A stretch of 64,000 nucleotides of DNA from Adiantum capillus-veneris (Eukaryota; Streptophyta; Polypodiopsida; Polypodiales; Pteridaceae): the NCBI GenBank assembly GCA_014529385.2, contig CM043968.1, forward strand, positions 131,934,518 through 131,998,517. Direction: 5' to 3'. Each line of letters begins with the position of its first letter. The first letter of the stretch is position 1. Position numbers and translations under genes: made by a program. This document shows positions 1-9,684 of this stretch, one piece after another. The notes beneath the pieces were generated by a model. It saw only the letters and a list, made by a program, of their open reading frames with translations, was not told the origin of the DNA and ran no database searches.

Positions 1-2030
1 CCCTTCAATGACTTTATAAGGCCCTTCACTTGCATCTTCAACCTCATTTGCAAATGCGACTACACCAGACTCCTGGATTCCATTGTCCATCAAAAGAAAT
101 GCAACATCAATATCCTCATCACTGCTGGTAGTACTATCATTGTCCTCAGCAATCACTGTGGAATAGTCTTCATCACTAGACTCATCTTCATCCTCATAAA
201 GCTCCTCCAACCGTTTCCTTGTGTCCATATTGTAAAGCTTCTTGGCACCTGTCCTTCCATAGAGGCTTATCGTACCACGTCTCCAATCTTGAACAGCTCC
301 CACTACACGTAACCATGGTCTACCTAGTATAATAGGATATGCTCCCAACCCTGCTGGCATCACATGAAAATCAACCACCGCCTTTGCATCATATGCCTCC
401 ACTTCTAAGCTCTTTACAACACCCAAACATTTTACCTTTTGATGGTTTGCCAATCTAATCCGGAAGCCTGACACCCCAGTCACACTATAAGGCCCATCTT
501 CTCAACGATTGAGTGTGTTATGACACATATTTGGGCTCCACCATCCACATAACCTTGTCCCAGGTTTTTTCTTTTATGCCACACATCTACTATTGGACAA
601 ATATCTGGTAGCTCATCCATCGCCAACACCTTCAGTGAACCTCTCTCTGGCTCTTTCTCCATTGGGTTAACCATCCTCTTCCATTGTCGCTTTAGCTTAG
701 GCACCATCTCTATGAGCTGCCCAAAAGTAACATCTGCTTTCCTGCTCGTGAGATCCTCCTTCAAATCATAGCTTAATTGCCCATCCCCTAGTGGAAAATC
801 CGAAACATGAAACTTGCGACGAGCCCTCCTTTTCCTCTTAGCCTTGATATCCTCGCCTTCATGGATCTTTCCCTTCTTTTTACTAGGACCTGGGGCACTT
901 CTTCCTTCCTTTTCCTCTGTGGTCGTCTTCCCAATAGGCATCACTAATGTATCCTCTAGCTTTGATGCCTTCTCCAAGGTGACTACACTTAGCACTTTTG
1001 TCTTTCCCTTTTCTTCCTGGGTTAATCCACTGGTTCCTTCATCTCCCTTAATTTCGATTCCATAATCATTGGACCTAGTTAGCACCTGTCTTGGCAATGG
1101 ATACATGTCTGCCCCCATCCTTGGTGGCTTATCACATTGCGGGCTGATGTGGCCCAACTCTCCACAATTGTAACAGGTGGTCGTCTGCCTCCAGAACCTA
1201 CCATTGCTTTGTCCAACACCATTTCTAGGCCTTTCTTCACCTCTTGGCTGATTTTCAAACCTCCCTGGTCCTCGATTATTTCCCACTTGACCTAGCATGT
1301 TTAGGCTGAGATTCTTAATTAAATCTACCACTTGCCTCATGTCTTGCCTTTGCCCATCATCTTGCACTGCTGTAGTGACAACTGTTGGCATGACCTGAGG
1401 AGTAACAACAACCACTGGTTCATGATGAACCCGACCTTGCGAAGAATCCATAGGCTGAAATTCAGACCTCATGGGCAAAGACTCCACCCCTAACTGGCTC
1501 ATTTTTCTCAACTTCCACTCTTTGTTCCTTGCTACCTCTAGTGCATCTTCATATGTCCTCGGCTTCTTTAGCTCCACTCTCCAACGTATATTCTCCCAAA
1601 GACCAGCCAAGAACCTGTCCTTCTTCATCATGTCAGGCGGGGGTACTTGTGGTGCTAAGGCCTTACAAATCCTCTCCCATGCCAATGAGAACTTATGTAT
1701 ATACGCATCTACTGGCTTACCTTCCTTTTGCACTAAAGCTTGTACTTCTTGCCACACTTTGTCAGGATCTTCTGTCTTCACAAACTCCACTTCCAATCCA
1801 TGTCGTAGATTGTCCCAAGTCAACCTTACGGGTGGATCAGCCACACTCAACTCCTCTTCAAATGCTTTGGACCAAACTCGTGCATCACTCTTCAAACAAA
1901 TTTGGACAAGACATAACATCTACACCGGGTCATGAATCTGGTTGCTAATGCAGGCAACCTCCATCTTTTCCAAAAAGTCTTCCACATCTTCATCACTTCT
2001 TCCATGAAACTCCGGATAAGAGAAAGCCAT
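1..2030 (-). pseudogene. gag-PR: Gag and aspartic protease of G1, frame broken
   Basis: Likely start is the ATG at 2030, beginning MAFSYPEFHG, a typical Ty3 Gag opening in which a Gag core follows. One in-frame TAG at 1920-1922 interrupts Gag (V*MLC context). The frame then stays open to 480 and includes a zinc knuckle, CYNCGELGHISPQC, near 1170-1130, and the protease start YVDGGAQICVI with a DGG triad in place of the usual D(T/S)G. A two-base insertion near 480 breaks the frame. Past it the reading continues in another frame to position 1, with the protease C-terminal signature ILGRPWL near 310 and a long acidic stretch rich in D, E and S. Gag packages the element RNA and the protease matures the polyprotein. 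Two lesions make this copy non-functional. Reverse transcriptase is not in the window. Confidence 0.85.
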
Positions 2031-2136
2031 GGCTACCCAAGTTACGATGCTTTGAGAACCCCTTCCAACACAAGTAAAGCAAGAACCCAAAACTTTTGAC
2101 TGACTCAATTCGCAGAAACTTCAATGGAGCTCAACT

Positions 2137-2352
2137 TTAGATAAGGACAAACACATGCACATGAAATGAGTTTTTATAGTTAATCATCGGAATTACAACA
2201 GGCAAAGGACATTCCAACTCTCTTAATCTTCTTGCCCCGAACATAAAGACTATGGGTTGCTGGACAAAAATCTTCCTGGACACATAAACATTTATCTGGA
2301 TTCTTTGAGTTAAGTCAAAAGGAGTGAATTGAGGGCCATTTTGATCATCCAT
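2137..2352 (-). CDS. Conserved pre-gag microprotein, copy A (about 71 codons)
   Basis: A short ORF starting at the ATG at 2352 (MDDQNGPQFTPF) and ending HVHVFVLI lies about 110 bases upstream of the gag ATG of G1. It has three relatives in this window: 4761-4979 and 4519-4731 on the minus strand, and 57,998-58,216 on the plus strand. The shared features are an acidic-amide start, an INV-S block, FG near the middle, and a hydrophobic end of the form PhIhYxxSaDVaIFVL (h and a hydrophobic). Copies A and D are also close at DNA level, but B and C match mainly as protein, which suggests coding constraint. I do not recognise the family. The ORF extends upstream of 2352 to 2418 with no homologue support. 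Function unknown. Confidence 0.55.
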   Translation of the reverse strand: MDDQNGPQFTPFDLTQRIQINVYVSRKIFVQQPIVFMFGARRLRELECPLPVVIPMINYKNSFHVHVFVLI

Positions 2353-2551
2353 TAAAGCCAACCTCCCAAGAAGGCACACCTGACTTATCCTCTGATTTTG
2401 CCAAAATTTCAGAAGCATAACAACATAAATGGCTTAAAAGACCAAAAAACCAGCCATCACAACTTGGAAAAATTTTGGCAGAGTTTCCCCAGAAGTAGAG
2501 CTGTGTGAACCCAAAATATAGAGTGTATATGTATGCATAAACTGCCAACAA
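2345..2551 (-). other. Leader ORF of G1 (68 codons), shared with the second G1 copy
   Basis: This small ORF (MLAVYAYIY start) overlaps the beginning of the microprotein region. A counterpart of 66 codons with nearly the same protein lies at 57,792-57,992. Because the two leaders are similar throughout, conservation of this ORF could be a by-product of DNA similarity. No domain is recognised. Confidence 0.3.
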
Positions 2552-3055
2552 TAGAACCCGAGCATCAAGTAGGAATCACTAGTACATAGCCTATGGCGAG
2601 GTCACGAAAAGGGTGCTCCATCTACCTGTATCACCTCCACATTTGAGAATCCCCCAGCTCAATAAAACCTCATGCTATCGATCCTCACACGAAGGCTTAT
2701 GCAAATCGCATATAGTCAAGTCTCAGAAATGACTATCTTCCAGACCAAGTCTCAGAAATGGCTGAACTGCCAAATAAAACCAAATATGGCTCCACGAAGG
2801 TGTACAATGGCAGTTTCCACAAGTAACGTACAATCCATCAGACAATGCCCTCAAACAGACGCCAAATGATGCATACCCATAACAACTGCAAGTGACACCA
2901 CTACTAGTATATCACTGTACTCCAGCTACCTGTACCTGTGTGTCTCACCTGTACCTCTCCCTGTAGTCTGCAACCTATAATCTATAACCTGTAACCTGTA
3001 ATCCCGAACCTCGAAGCTTGAAGCTCAAAGAAGAAGGTACTCGAAGAAGATCCTC

Positions 3056-3074
3056 AGTGGGGGCACCAAAAGAA
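3056..3074 (-). promoter_or_regulatory. Primer-binding site of G1
   Basis: On the minus strand the LTR end CTCACA is followed by TTCTTTTGGTGCCCCCAC. The second copy, at 57,266-57,283, has TTCTTTTGGCGCCCCCAC. A TGGCGCC-type site a few bases after the LTR end is usual for Ty3/gypsy elements of the Tat/Athila kind. The priming tRNA cannot be named with certainty. Confidence 0.6.
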
Positions 3075-4226
3075 TGTGAGCGGGATGGAAACACACAGAA
3101 CGCTTCTATAACAACCCGACACACACTCTTGGGAAGATACACACACACACACTATGGGGCACCACTCGGCTTACACAATCCACCTGGCCGAGACAGGGAA
3201 TACACCAATGGAGTGAGAGGAGAGAGACTTCCCACTTACCCACTCAACACAGAGACACACACACACACGAACATACCAAAAAAACTCAGCTCAAAAGAGG
3301 AGAATTTATGATGTTTAGATACAAATGATCTTGGGACAACACCAATGGGGCAAATAGTTTACAGAGTATTGAAGAAATACACCAGATACAATCACAAAGT
3401 TAAGTAGAGGCTTCACTCATTGGAGAAGATTACACAACAAAAATAGCAGAAAAAGAGTGAGGAATTTGGCAAAATGGACAGCGCCAACGCGTCCGAAATG
3501 GCCCAAAAACCCAGTCTACAATGTCAAAGTGCTCAAATCTGACCTCGGATGAGCAATTTACGGCCAAAACAGGCTCCAAAAACCCCAAAAAACACAGTTG
3601 CGACTGTTCCTCCTCTCTTCTCCATGTTTTTTCTGGTCTTCTCTCTGTTTTTTCAGTTCCCACACTTAGCTTTATTAGTTGGGCACCCTTGGACTTTTCG
3701 TTGACCTCAAACGGACCCCGAACATGCCAAAAACTGACCTCACAGTGCATAGTTGTCACTTTTTTGCATCGTCCGCACACCTGGTACTCAGCTTTTTTCA
3801 ATAATGCATCCTGCCACCACGTGAAGTGGCCCCAAAATATGGTCCTCATGATGACCTTTCTGCATAATTACCACAAGAAGGAAAACATCCACGTTGTGTC
3901 CATACTTCTGCACGTGCAAGTATTGACCCCGTTCGGCCTCCTGACGCCACTAGATGCCATCTGACGGACCTGCTTACCTCATGTCGTTGGCCCGTGGATA
4001 GATTCCTCGAGAAGTTTTACGCGCTACCAACTCCTCCTTATTGTAGAAAAAACACACTGGTACTGGTGATAGTGAAAATCGATGCACTATGTACATGCTA
4101 TCCAACCTGTACACATGTGGGCCCCACGTAACCACCTGGCTCTGGAAAATGGGGAATCCTTTATTTGATGCATCATGCATGTGTATGTACATATGTGCAA
4201 TCCCTTGATCCAAAAAACTCTTGACA
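3075..4226 (-). repeat. 5' LTR of G1 (1152 bp)
   Basis: The boundaries come from alignment with the interrupted LTR at 49,050-50,022 plus 57,083-57,265. The LTR contains a short CA/GT tract near 3250, which is the site where a copia element inserted in the other copy. ORFs seen on either strand inside it are not supported as genes. Confidence 0.8.
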
Positions 4227-4276
4227 GCGGGATCAAAAGGCATACCTTGCTGCTGCTGCGGATGATGATCACCCAT
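4227..4276 (-). pseudogene. Start of an ORF in element X, cut off by the G1 insertion
   Basis: Minus-strand codons MGDHHPQQQQGMPFDPA run straight into the G1 LTR. The ORF lies just downstream of microprotein copies B and C, the same position that gag holds relative to copy A in G1, so it is probably the gag N-terminus of element X. A run resembling a splice acceptor (TTTTTTCAG) lies about 45 bases upstream. The assignment rests on position only. Confidence 0.4.
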
Positions 4277-4518
4277 GGTTGAAGTAGCTTACAGATCCCC
4301 ACTAACTCACCCTGAAAAAATTCGCGTCAGGTTCACCAAAAAGTGTGTCAAAGAGTTGGCGGTCTTGCTAGGAAGGCGTCGGGCCTCTAGTGCTGTGAGG
4401 GTGTGTGGGGAGACTATGTAGCTTTTCACTTAAGCAAGCTTAGTGTTTGTAGCAAATACATTGTGTGTAGTCATTGGAATCTCACACACAGACACACACA
4501 TACGCACACGTGGAAACC

Positions 4519-4731
4519 TCAAAACAAAACAAAGATGAAAACATCAAGGCTTTGATCGTATCTAATCAAAGGTAAGATGAAAGGGTTCACTGATGCATTT
4601 ATAACAGCAAGTCATTGTGCTCCAAATAGATTGCGAATGGTTCTTTGAAACTGTAACTTAGTGCTTACAAAGATGTAGATATTTTGCATAGCAACAGGAG
4701 TGAGCCGTGTGTACAAGTCTTCTCGGTTCAT
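4519..4731 (-). pseudogene. Pre-gag microprotein, copy C (one internal stop)
   Basis: Translation from the ATG at 4731 gives 70 codons beginning MNREDLYTRL and ending DQSLDVFIFVLF before a TGA at 4519. There is one internal TGA after FGAQ, where copies A, B and D have an arginine (RL), consistent with CGA to TGA. It lies about 30 bases downstream of copy B on the same strand, so the two form a tandem pair. The match to the other copies is best in the last 25 residues. It is interrupted and so was missed by simple ORF calling. Confidence 0.55.
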
Positions 4732-4760
4732 AGTAATATTAAGAAAGAAAGACTCAACCC

Positions 4761-4979
4761 CTAGAGGAGAATAAATATGTGCACATCGAAAGAATTAGAG
4801 TAGTCTAATAGTGGCAAAATAAGAGGACGTGGAGAAAGAAGAATTTCTTGCAGTCTTTCCGGCCCAAAGATTAACACAATTCTCTGTTGGAAGTGGATTT
4901 TATGGCTAATACGAACGTTAATTCTAATATGTTGTACGAAGTGAAAGGGTTGAAAAGTTACACCATCGGGGTTATTCAT
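4761..4979 (-). CDS. Pre-gag microprotein, copy B (72 codons)
   Basis: An intact ORF begins MNNPDGVTFQPF and ends NSFDVHIFILL. It is colinear with copies A and D over its whole length, with conserved INV-S, FGPERLQEI and PLLDYSNSFDVHIF-like blocks. It is preceded on the minus strand by three copies of a 9-base AGCTTTCTG-type repeat ending TTCTTAG directly before the ATG, which looks like a polypyrimidine-AG splice acceptor. The product is unknown. It is small, with a hydrophobic C-terminal end too short to call a membrane segment with confidence. Confidence 0.5.
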   Translation of the reverse strand: MNNPDGVTFQPFHFVQHIRINVRISHKIHFQQRIVLIFGPERLQEILLSPRPLILPLLDYSNSFDVHIFILL

Positions 4980-5410
4980 CTAAGAAAGCTCAGAAAGCTC
5001 AGAAAGCAGTCAATGGAGGAAAGAGACAAGAGAGACAATCAACACACAAAGACCCACACAAGCTTAATCCAAAGAAGTGAAGCACACCTCAAGACTTGTG
5101 ATATTGTAGCCATTTTGATGAAGTAGATGATGCGTAGTAGTCCCCAACACCGTTTGCAAGCCACAAACAATGCGTCTTTATTGATGAAAGAAGGTTACAT
5201 AGAGTGTATGAGTATTACAAGTGAGGAGATAGAAGGCTTGCGGCATGAAGTAGCAAGCTCAAGATGTGTTGGGCTGAAATTGAGAGAAAGTTTTCCTCAA
5301 GGAGATGGCTAGGAGGTTGGGTGATGGCTTGATAGAGTGGCTTGATTATGGGGATTGCTTGAGCACTTGGTTGCTTGATGGTTTGCATGATGCCCAAGTG
5401 AGGAGCAAGA

Positions 5411-5425
5411 GGCTCTATTTATAGG
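5411..5425 (-). promoter_or_regulatory. TATA box in the probable LTR of X
   Basis: The minus strand reads CCTATAAATAGAGCC, a strong plant TATA context. It points toward the ORFs at 4979-4519, so it could drive the element RNA. Confidence 0.5.
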
Positions 5426-5527
5426 TGAGGTTGCCTCTTGAAGAAGATATTTGCTAAGAAATATCTAAGGGATTTGTGTGACAAGTGTCTCCCTTTTCAA
5501 AAATATCTTGAAATTATCTTTAAAGTT

Positions 5528-5650
5528 TCTAGATCTTTCTCATCAAGAAATATCTAGAGGTTCTTCTAGATCTTTCTCTTCAAGAAATATCTAGAGGTTC
5601 TTCTAGATCTTTCTTTTTAAGAATTATCTATAGGTTCTTCTAGATTTTTC
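5528..5650. repeat. 37-bp tandem repeat, about 3.3 units
   Basis: The string TCTAGATCTTTCT recurs at 5528, 5565 and 5602, with a decayed start at 5639, exactly 37 bases apart. Each unit contains CAAGAAATATCTAGAGG or a variant, and the TCTAGA hexamer is a palindrome. Confidence 0.85.
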
Positions 5651-5970
5651 TCCAAAAATCTTCTCTTTGCCGCCATAATAAAAGATTGAGAGAGAGCTTG
5701 GCATACATCATGGATGACATCAAACAAACTCGTAACCACTTTTCTAAGGGAATTTTCTAGGTCCATAATCACTCCAAAGTGCACCTACTATGTGTAGAAT
5801 AACACCTCATGCGGTATACTATGACTAAGGCCACATTTGGCCATGCTATACATGTCATATGCCACCTAGGATTCCTAGTAGACAGGAGGTAAGTTCTATA
5901 GGCTCATTTCATTATAGCTCCAAAAAGAGGTTCACAAAGAATCCCGGGTTCGAAGCCCGTTCCCAACAAG

Positions 5971-6810
5971 AGTGACACATCCGACTTCGACTAGCTTTTT
6001 GCATGCTAAATGGAAAATGCATATACTTATGCACACTTAAGGTGTACACATAAAATCCATAATATTGTAGGGCTTATCTTCTGTTCCCACCATGCACGTG
6101 CCACGACATGACACCGTCGCATTGCAATTAAACCTCGATCTGTCTTTCTCAAAATTTAGAGCGAAATCTTTCCAAAATTCTCACAAAAGAGGAAGAATAA
6201 TGGTCAATGTGAGTTTTGCAAGGTCACATACCAAACTCGTTGAAACTTTTCAATGAATTGGTTTAGAGTTTCCATTGAAATGGTTTAGACCGATGGACAG
6301 ACATGGGAGAGCTTTCCATGTATATTTGAGGAGGAGTATACTTGAGGATCTTTCTAGAATATCTGAGGTGGAGTATATATATTTGAGCTTCTGTCAAATA
6401 ATCTCTACTCAGGTAATGCCAACTGAAACACTAGTGCTAAGATTCTAAAAAATAAAGTTCTTTATATATATAGAAAGAGTGTAGATGTAACCTCTTTACT
6501 GCGTCCATCAAGTTAAGATTCTCAAAAATAAGGTCTTCGACATATATAGATAGAAAGAAGTGTAGATGTAACCTTTACAATGTTGTAGTCTAGTTGAGGG
6601 TAACAAAACTTGTAAAGTGGTTCAAGAATTTTGAGTTCTCTAAGTCCTTTTGTTCATAGCAACAAGGTATGCCAAACCACTTGTTAATAGGCATACCTTC
6701 ATTATTTGTGTTAGCTGTTACATTCACAATTATGGACCAAAAGAGACTCTCCCTTGCATGGATTCAAACTTCATCCCATTGCTACAACCTGATGCAGCTA
6801 ACCCTCCATC
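5971..6810. other. No gene recognised
   Basis: A+T-rich sequence with a short duplicated motif (ATATATAGA..GAAAGAGTGTAGATGTAACC at about 6463 and 6540). A T-arm-like segment, CGGGTTCGAAGCCCG, lies just to the left at about 5947; no complete tRNA fold surrounds it. No coding support. Confidence 0.4.
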
Positions 6811-7149
6811 TCAAAGCTTCAGAGCCTCATAAGCCACCAAAACAAGATCTTCGATAACTCTCTCTCTTTGGGCACAATGTGCAAAAATTAAATGTGCATA
6901 AATCTCCACAATAGCATAAGATCTTCTAATTTCCCTCAGCCAATCAACATTTGACATGGCTTTGCATAGCCCAATAATATTTTTTCTCACTTGTACATTA
7001 ACCCTCGTTCTGGAAGCCCACAATAGCATATCTCTTTTGCCTCGCATTCCAATAGCATAGTCTACTTGCTTCAAAATGCTACATATCCTGCTCGACCTCC
7101 ATCGAGGGATAGGGGTAAAGGTGTTGAGCTTCAACCATCCTGCTCTCAA
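6811..7149 (-). CDS. Unrecognised ORF, 112 codons
   Basis: The longest open frame in this stretch begins MRAGWLKLNTF and is rich in charged residues, with RTRVNVQVRKN and VEIYAHLIF blocks. It has no repeats, zinc motifs or obvious signal peptide. It could be one exon of a host gene, a fragment of an unknown element, or chance. I found no relative elsewhere in the window. Confidence 0.2.
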   Translation of the reverse strand: MRAGWLKLNTFTPIPRWRSSRICSILKQVDYAIGMRGKRDMLLWASRTRVNVQVRKNIIGLCKAMSNVDWLREIRRSYAIVEIYAHLIFAHCAQRERVIEDLVLVAYEALKL

Positions 7150-8080
7150 TTAACTTTCCTTCGTAGATTGAGACTTTTCATCTCCCTTATATTTGATGGA
7201 TGTCCATATTACAACCTCTACGCAAACTTTCCGTGCAAGTGAACGGGTTGTAGGCTCATCCATCCCTAATTTTTGTATAGCTCGCGTCCTATCGAAGATC
7301 GCTTGTCACAAATGTCTCACCCAACACGAAATAGCTAGAGCACGCAGAGCGTCCGCGCGTGCAGATGCTTTGCAGGCTCATCCCTAAATAGTTGAAGATG
7401 TATAATGATTGAAGAAAATGGGTACAACGATTTATTATCCAATTACTCATGAGCATGCAAGCCGTCCACGCGCGCGCGGACGGTCAGTGAGCTTGATACT
7501 TGAAGAGAAGAATAGATTTGCTGTGATTTTTGGGTGAACGTTTAAGTTTTTCTTTGATTTTGAAGCTCAAAATGGAAGCAGAAGAGAGAGAGAGAGAGTT
7601 GCACGAGCATTTGCTGTCAAATGGATGTCGACGGTGCATGGCGTGGCAATGGCGATGGTGGTGATGGAGAGGGAAGCAAGCCTGGGTGGACGGCCTCTTT
7701 TTTCACCTACAACGCCATCGTGGTCTTTTCGTTTGAGAAGTTAGTCTACAATATTAGCCAGAGAGATTTCATTGCTGGTCTCGTTTAGGGGACATTGGGG
7801 CGGACGTGGCGTTTGGAGGCCGTGCTCTCCGTGGACCTGCTGCCTGTGCACTCGACTGGTTTGCATTCAAAATGTGGTTGGAACCGGCGGGGAATCCGTT
7901 GTATCAGGTTGATGCTGGGCTCACATCGGCCAGCTGCAGGAGGTGCCACCCGCATAGAGGTATTGACTCTGTTCTACTACCTAGGGATACAACTATAAGC
8001 AGAATCATGATCGGTGCCTTGGTTGATTCCAAAATCGAGAGTGAAAGAGGAAAATGTTTTCTGTTTATTCTCGCGTCCCA
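7150..8080. other. No gene recognised; short GC-rich inverted repeat
   Basis: Contains CCGTCC..GGACGG arms around a CG-alternating core at 7462-7483 and a short (GA)n at about 7583. Minus-strand frames toward 8080 may hold decayed continuation of element G2, but I cannot assign a domain. Confidence 0.35.
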
Positions 8081-8084
8081 ATGC

Positions 8085-9684
8085 TGCGCCCACCTGAGGA
8101 GCAAAACACTGTGCATAAGAATTGAACTTCTTTCTTACCATCTAAGCTTCGAACCCTGGCATAGGCTGATCCATCATCCAGCACCTTGGTTTCCATTCGC
8201 ACAGCCGTAATGTAGGGTTTCCCCAAAATTAATGGGGATAAGAGGAATGCTCCTGTATAAAGAAATTTTGCTCATCACCGACATCCCCTACAGTTACCTT
8301 AACATTGGCACATGCACCATAGAGGTTGTCTGGTAGAATATTGGCAGCTCGAATCCGCCAACCATGGCCCACATCAATAGGACATTTTCGCTTTTTGTGC
8401 AAGCTTTTAGCCATCAAATTTATCTCCGATCCATGATCTATTAGTGCTAAGACTGGTTCTTCAATGTCACCAAGCTTCACAACAGTTTCGGTTGTTGATC
8501 TTGCCCCCTTGAAAAGTGACTCCTTGGTATACTTTCACTATCTTCATCTTCATTGAAATGAACATGCCTTACCTCTGGTACAGTTGGGTTTGACATCACC
8601 ACAGACCTCGACTCTTCTTCTTTTTCAAGATCTGCCAATACTCTTCATAGTCATCCAAAATTGCTTCAATGTGGCGAACCGCCTGACTCTTAACGGACTC
8701 CGGCTCTTGTTGACTTGGTATCTGCTGCTTTCTTTTGATAATATCAATAATCTCCTCGTGAAACTCACGGTTGGCAATTCCCAAAATATCACCCAATGTG
8801 AGCTCCACTTTGCTATTTAGAATGCGCTCTTCAAAAAATTTCTTTAAATCTGTAGCTAATTCAATGTTAGATTTAAGCTTATATGAAGGTCCCCTGGGTT
8901 TACCTTGCTTTTTGTCCTTAGGTGCCTCCTCCATCACCACTTCAGGAGCGGGCTTCGGAGTAGGGCCTTCTTCTTTTTTGTTGTTGAATCTTGTTGTCCT
9001 TTTGGATGTCCCAGGAACTTCTTCATCTCTTTTACGCTTTTCGTCCACCATAGCCTCATTAGCTTGAGACTTTGGAATGAATGCATACACTGAGAGGGAA
9101 TCCACTGGATCAGTCCACCCTGTGGTTTCTCAAATTGAATTCCCTACTTTCCGTAGCTTCCCATAAGTTACCTACCCTGTTTCCGTTGTCTTCAAAGCAT
9201 AAGGCCACAATTGACCCTTGGTATCTACACCATCATCGTCACCCTTTCTGTAGACTTGCAGCCCATATGTAGCTGCTTCCACAAGAGCAACATTATGTTG
9301 GATCTCTTCTACTATCTTTTTCATGCCGCCCCTACCGAAGTTCAGGCGGAGCATCTCACCTGTTTCCCTAAGGTGAATCTTATTGTCCTTCCAGAAAACC
9401 ACGTTTCTTTTATTAGCTTCATCAAATTCATCACATTCTTTAACATACTTGTGGTCTTCTCTATCACACCATATGCATCGGTACCAGCCTTTGCGTGGAG
9501 GCTGCTGTCTAGGCTCAGAAGTAGACCCCTTTGTAGCTAGCCCTTCAAACTCTATAGCTTTGAAATTCAAATTTAATTCTTGAATACCTTTCACCAATTC
9601 GTCAAGAACTGGCTCCTCCACTCTGGGTATTTGCGAGGTTGTTTTTTCCTTAGGTTCCTCTTCCACAACATCAGGTGATATCAT
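8085..9684 (-). pseudogene. gag-PR: Ty3/gypsy gag-protease fragment G2
   Basis: The minus-strand order is as follows. 9684-9172 holds a Gag region with a modified zinc knuckle, CIWCDREDHKYVKEC (CX2CX4HX5C), followed by NFGRGGMKK. Two in-frame stops follow, at 9172 (TAG) and near 9130 (TGA). Then 9105-8596 continues in the same frame with WTDPVDSLSVYAF just upstream and a basic KRKRDEEVPGTSKRTTR stretch. 8480-8229 is a retropepsin-like domain with ALIDHGSEINLM as the active-site region and HGWRIRAAN and LYGACANVKV blocks. A frameshift near 8240 separates this from ILGKPYITAVRMETKVLDDG in another frame, ending near 8085. I know this DHGSEINLM family from retroelements of non-flowering plants. 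No LTR or RT was found next to it, so it is a decayed fragment. Confidence 0.75.

Larger units (their letters stand above)
1..4226 (-). mobile_element. Ty3/gypsy element G1, 5' part (5' LTR, leader, gag, protease); continues past the left edge
   Basis: Read on the minus strand the order is LTR (4226-3075), primer-binding site, a leader of about 0.9 kb with small ORFs, then gag and protease running off the window. The LTR was delimited by comparison with a second copy in the opposite orientation at 49,050-57,265: once a later insertion is subtracted from that copy, the lengths are 1152 and 1151 bp, both starting TGTYARGAG and ending CTCACA. The right end of the LTR abuts codons of another element's ORF, so G1 is nested in it. 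The target duplication cannot be checked because the left end is outside the window. Confidence 0.85.
5127..5970 (-). repeat. Probable LTR of element X (boundaries approximate)
   Basis: Read on the minus strand the stretch has a TATA box (5411-5425) followed by a C/A-rich transcript-like sequence toward 5130, with the microprotein ORFs and truncated gag start of X beyond it. This order fits LTR, leader, gag. I could not fix exact TG/CA ends or a clear primer-binding site. A 37-bp tandem repeat (5528-5650) lies upstream of the TATA box. Confidence 0.4.

Noticed and set aside
480-482. Programmed frameshift between gag and protease of G1
   Set aside because: The two-base GT duplication and an upstream nonsense codon fit simple decay; no slippery heptamer is visible.
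814-1935. Plus-strand ORFs opposite the G1 gag
   Set aside because: Antisense shadows of a clear Gag frame.
5528-5650. CRISPR-like regular repeats
   Set aside because: Direct tandem 37-bp units without spacers in a plant genome; an ordinary short tandem repeat.
5943-5965. tRNA gene or SINE from CGGGTTCGAAGCCCG
   Set aside because: Only a T-arm-like stem-loop; no A box, anticodon arm or acceptor stem in the 70 bases before it.
6811-7149. Weak likeness of the 112-codon ORF to IST1-type proteins
   Set aside because: Only scattered residues around RTRVNV and AIVEIYAHLI fit; spacing is wrong and neighbouring exons are absent.
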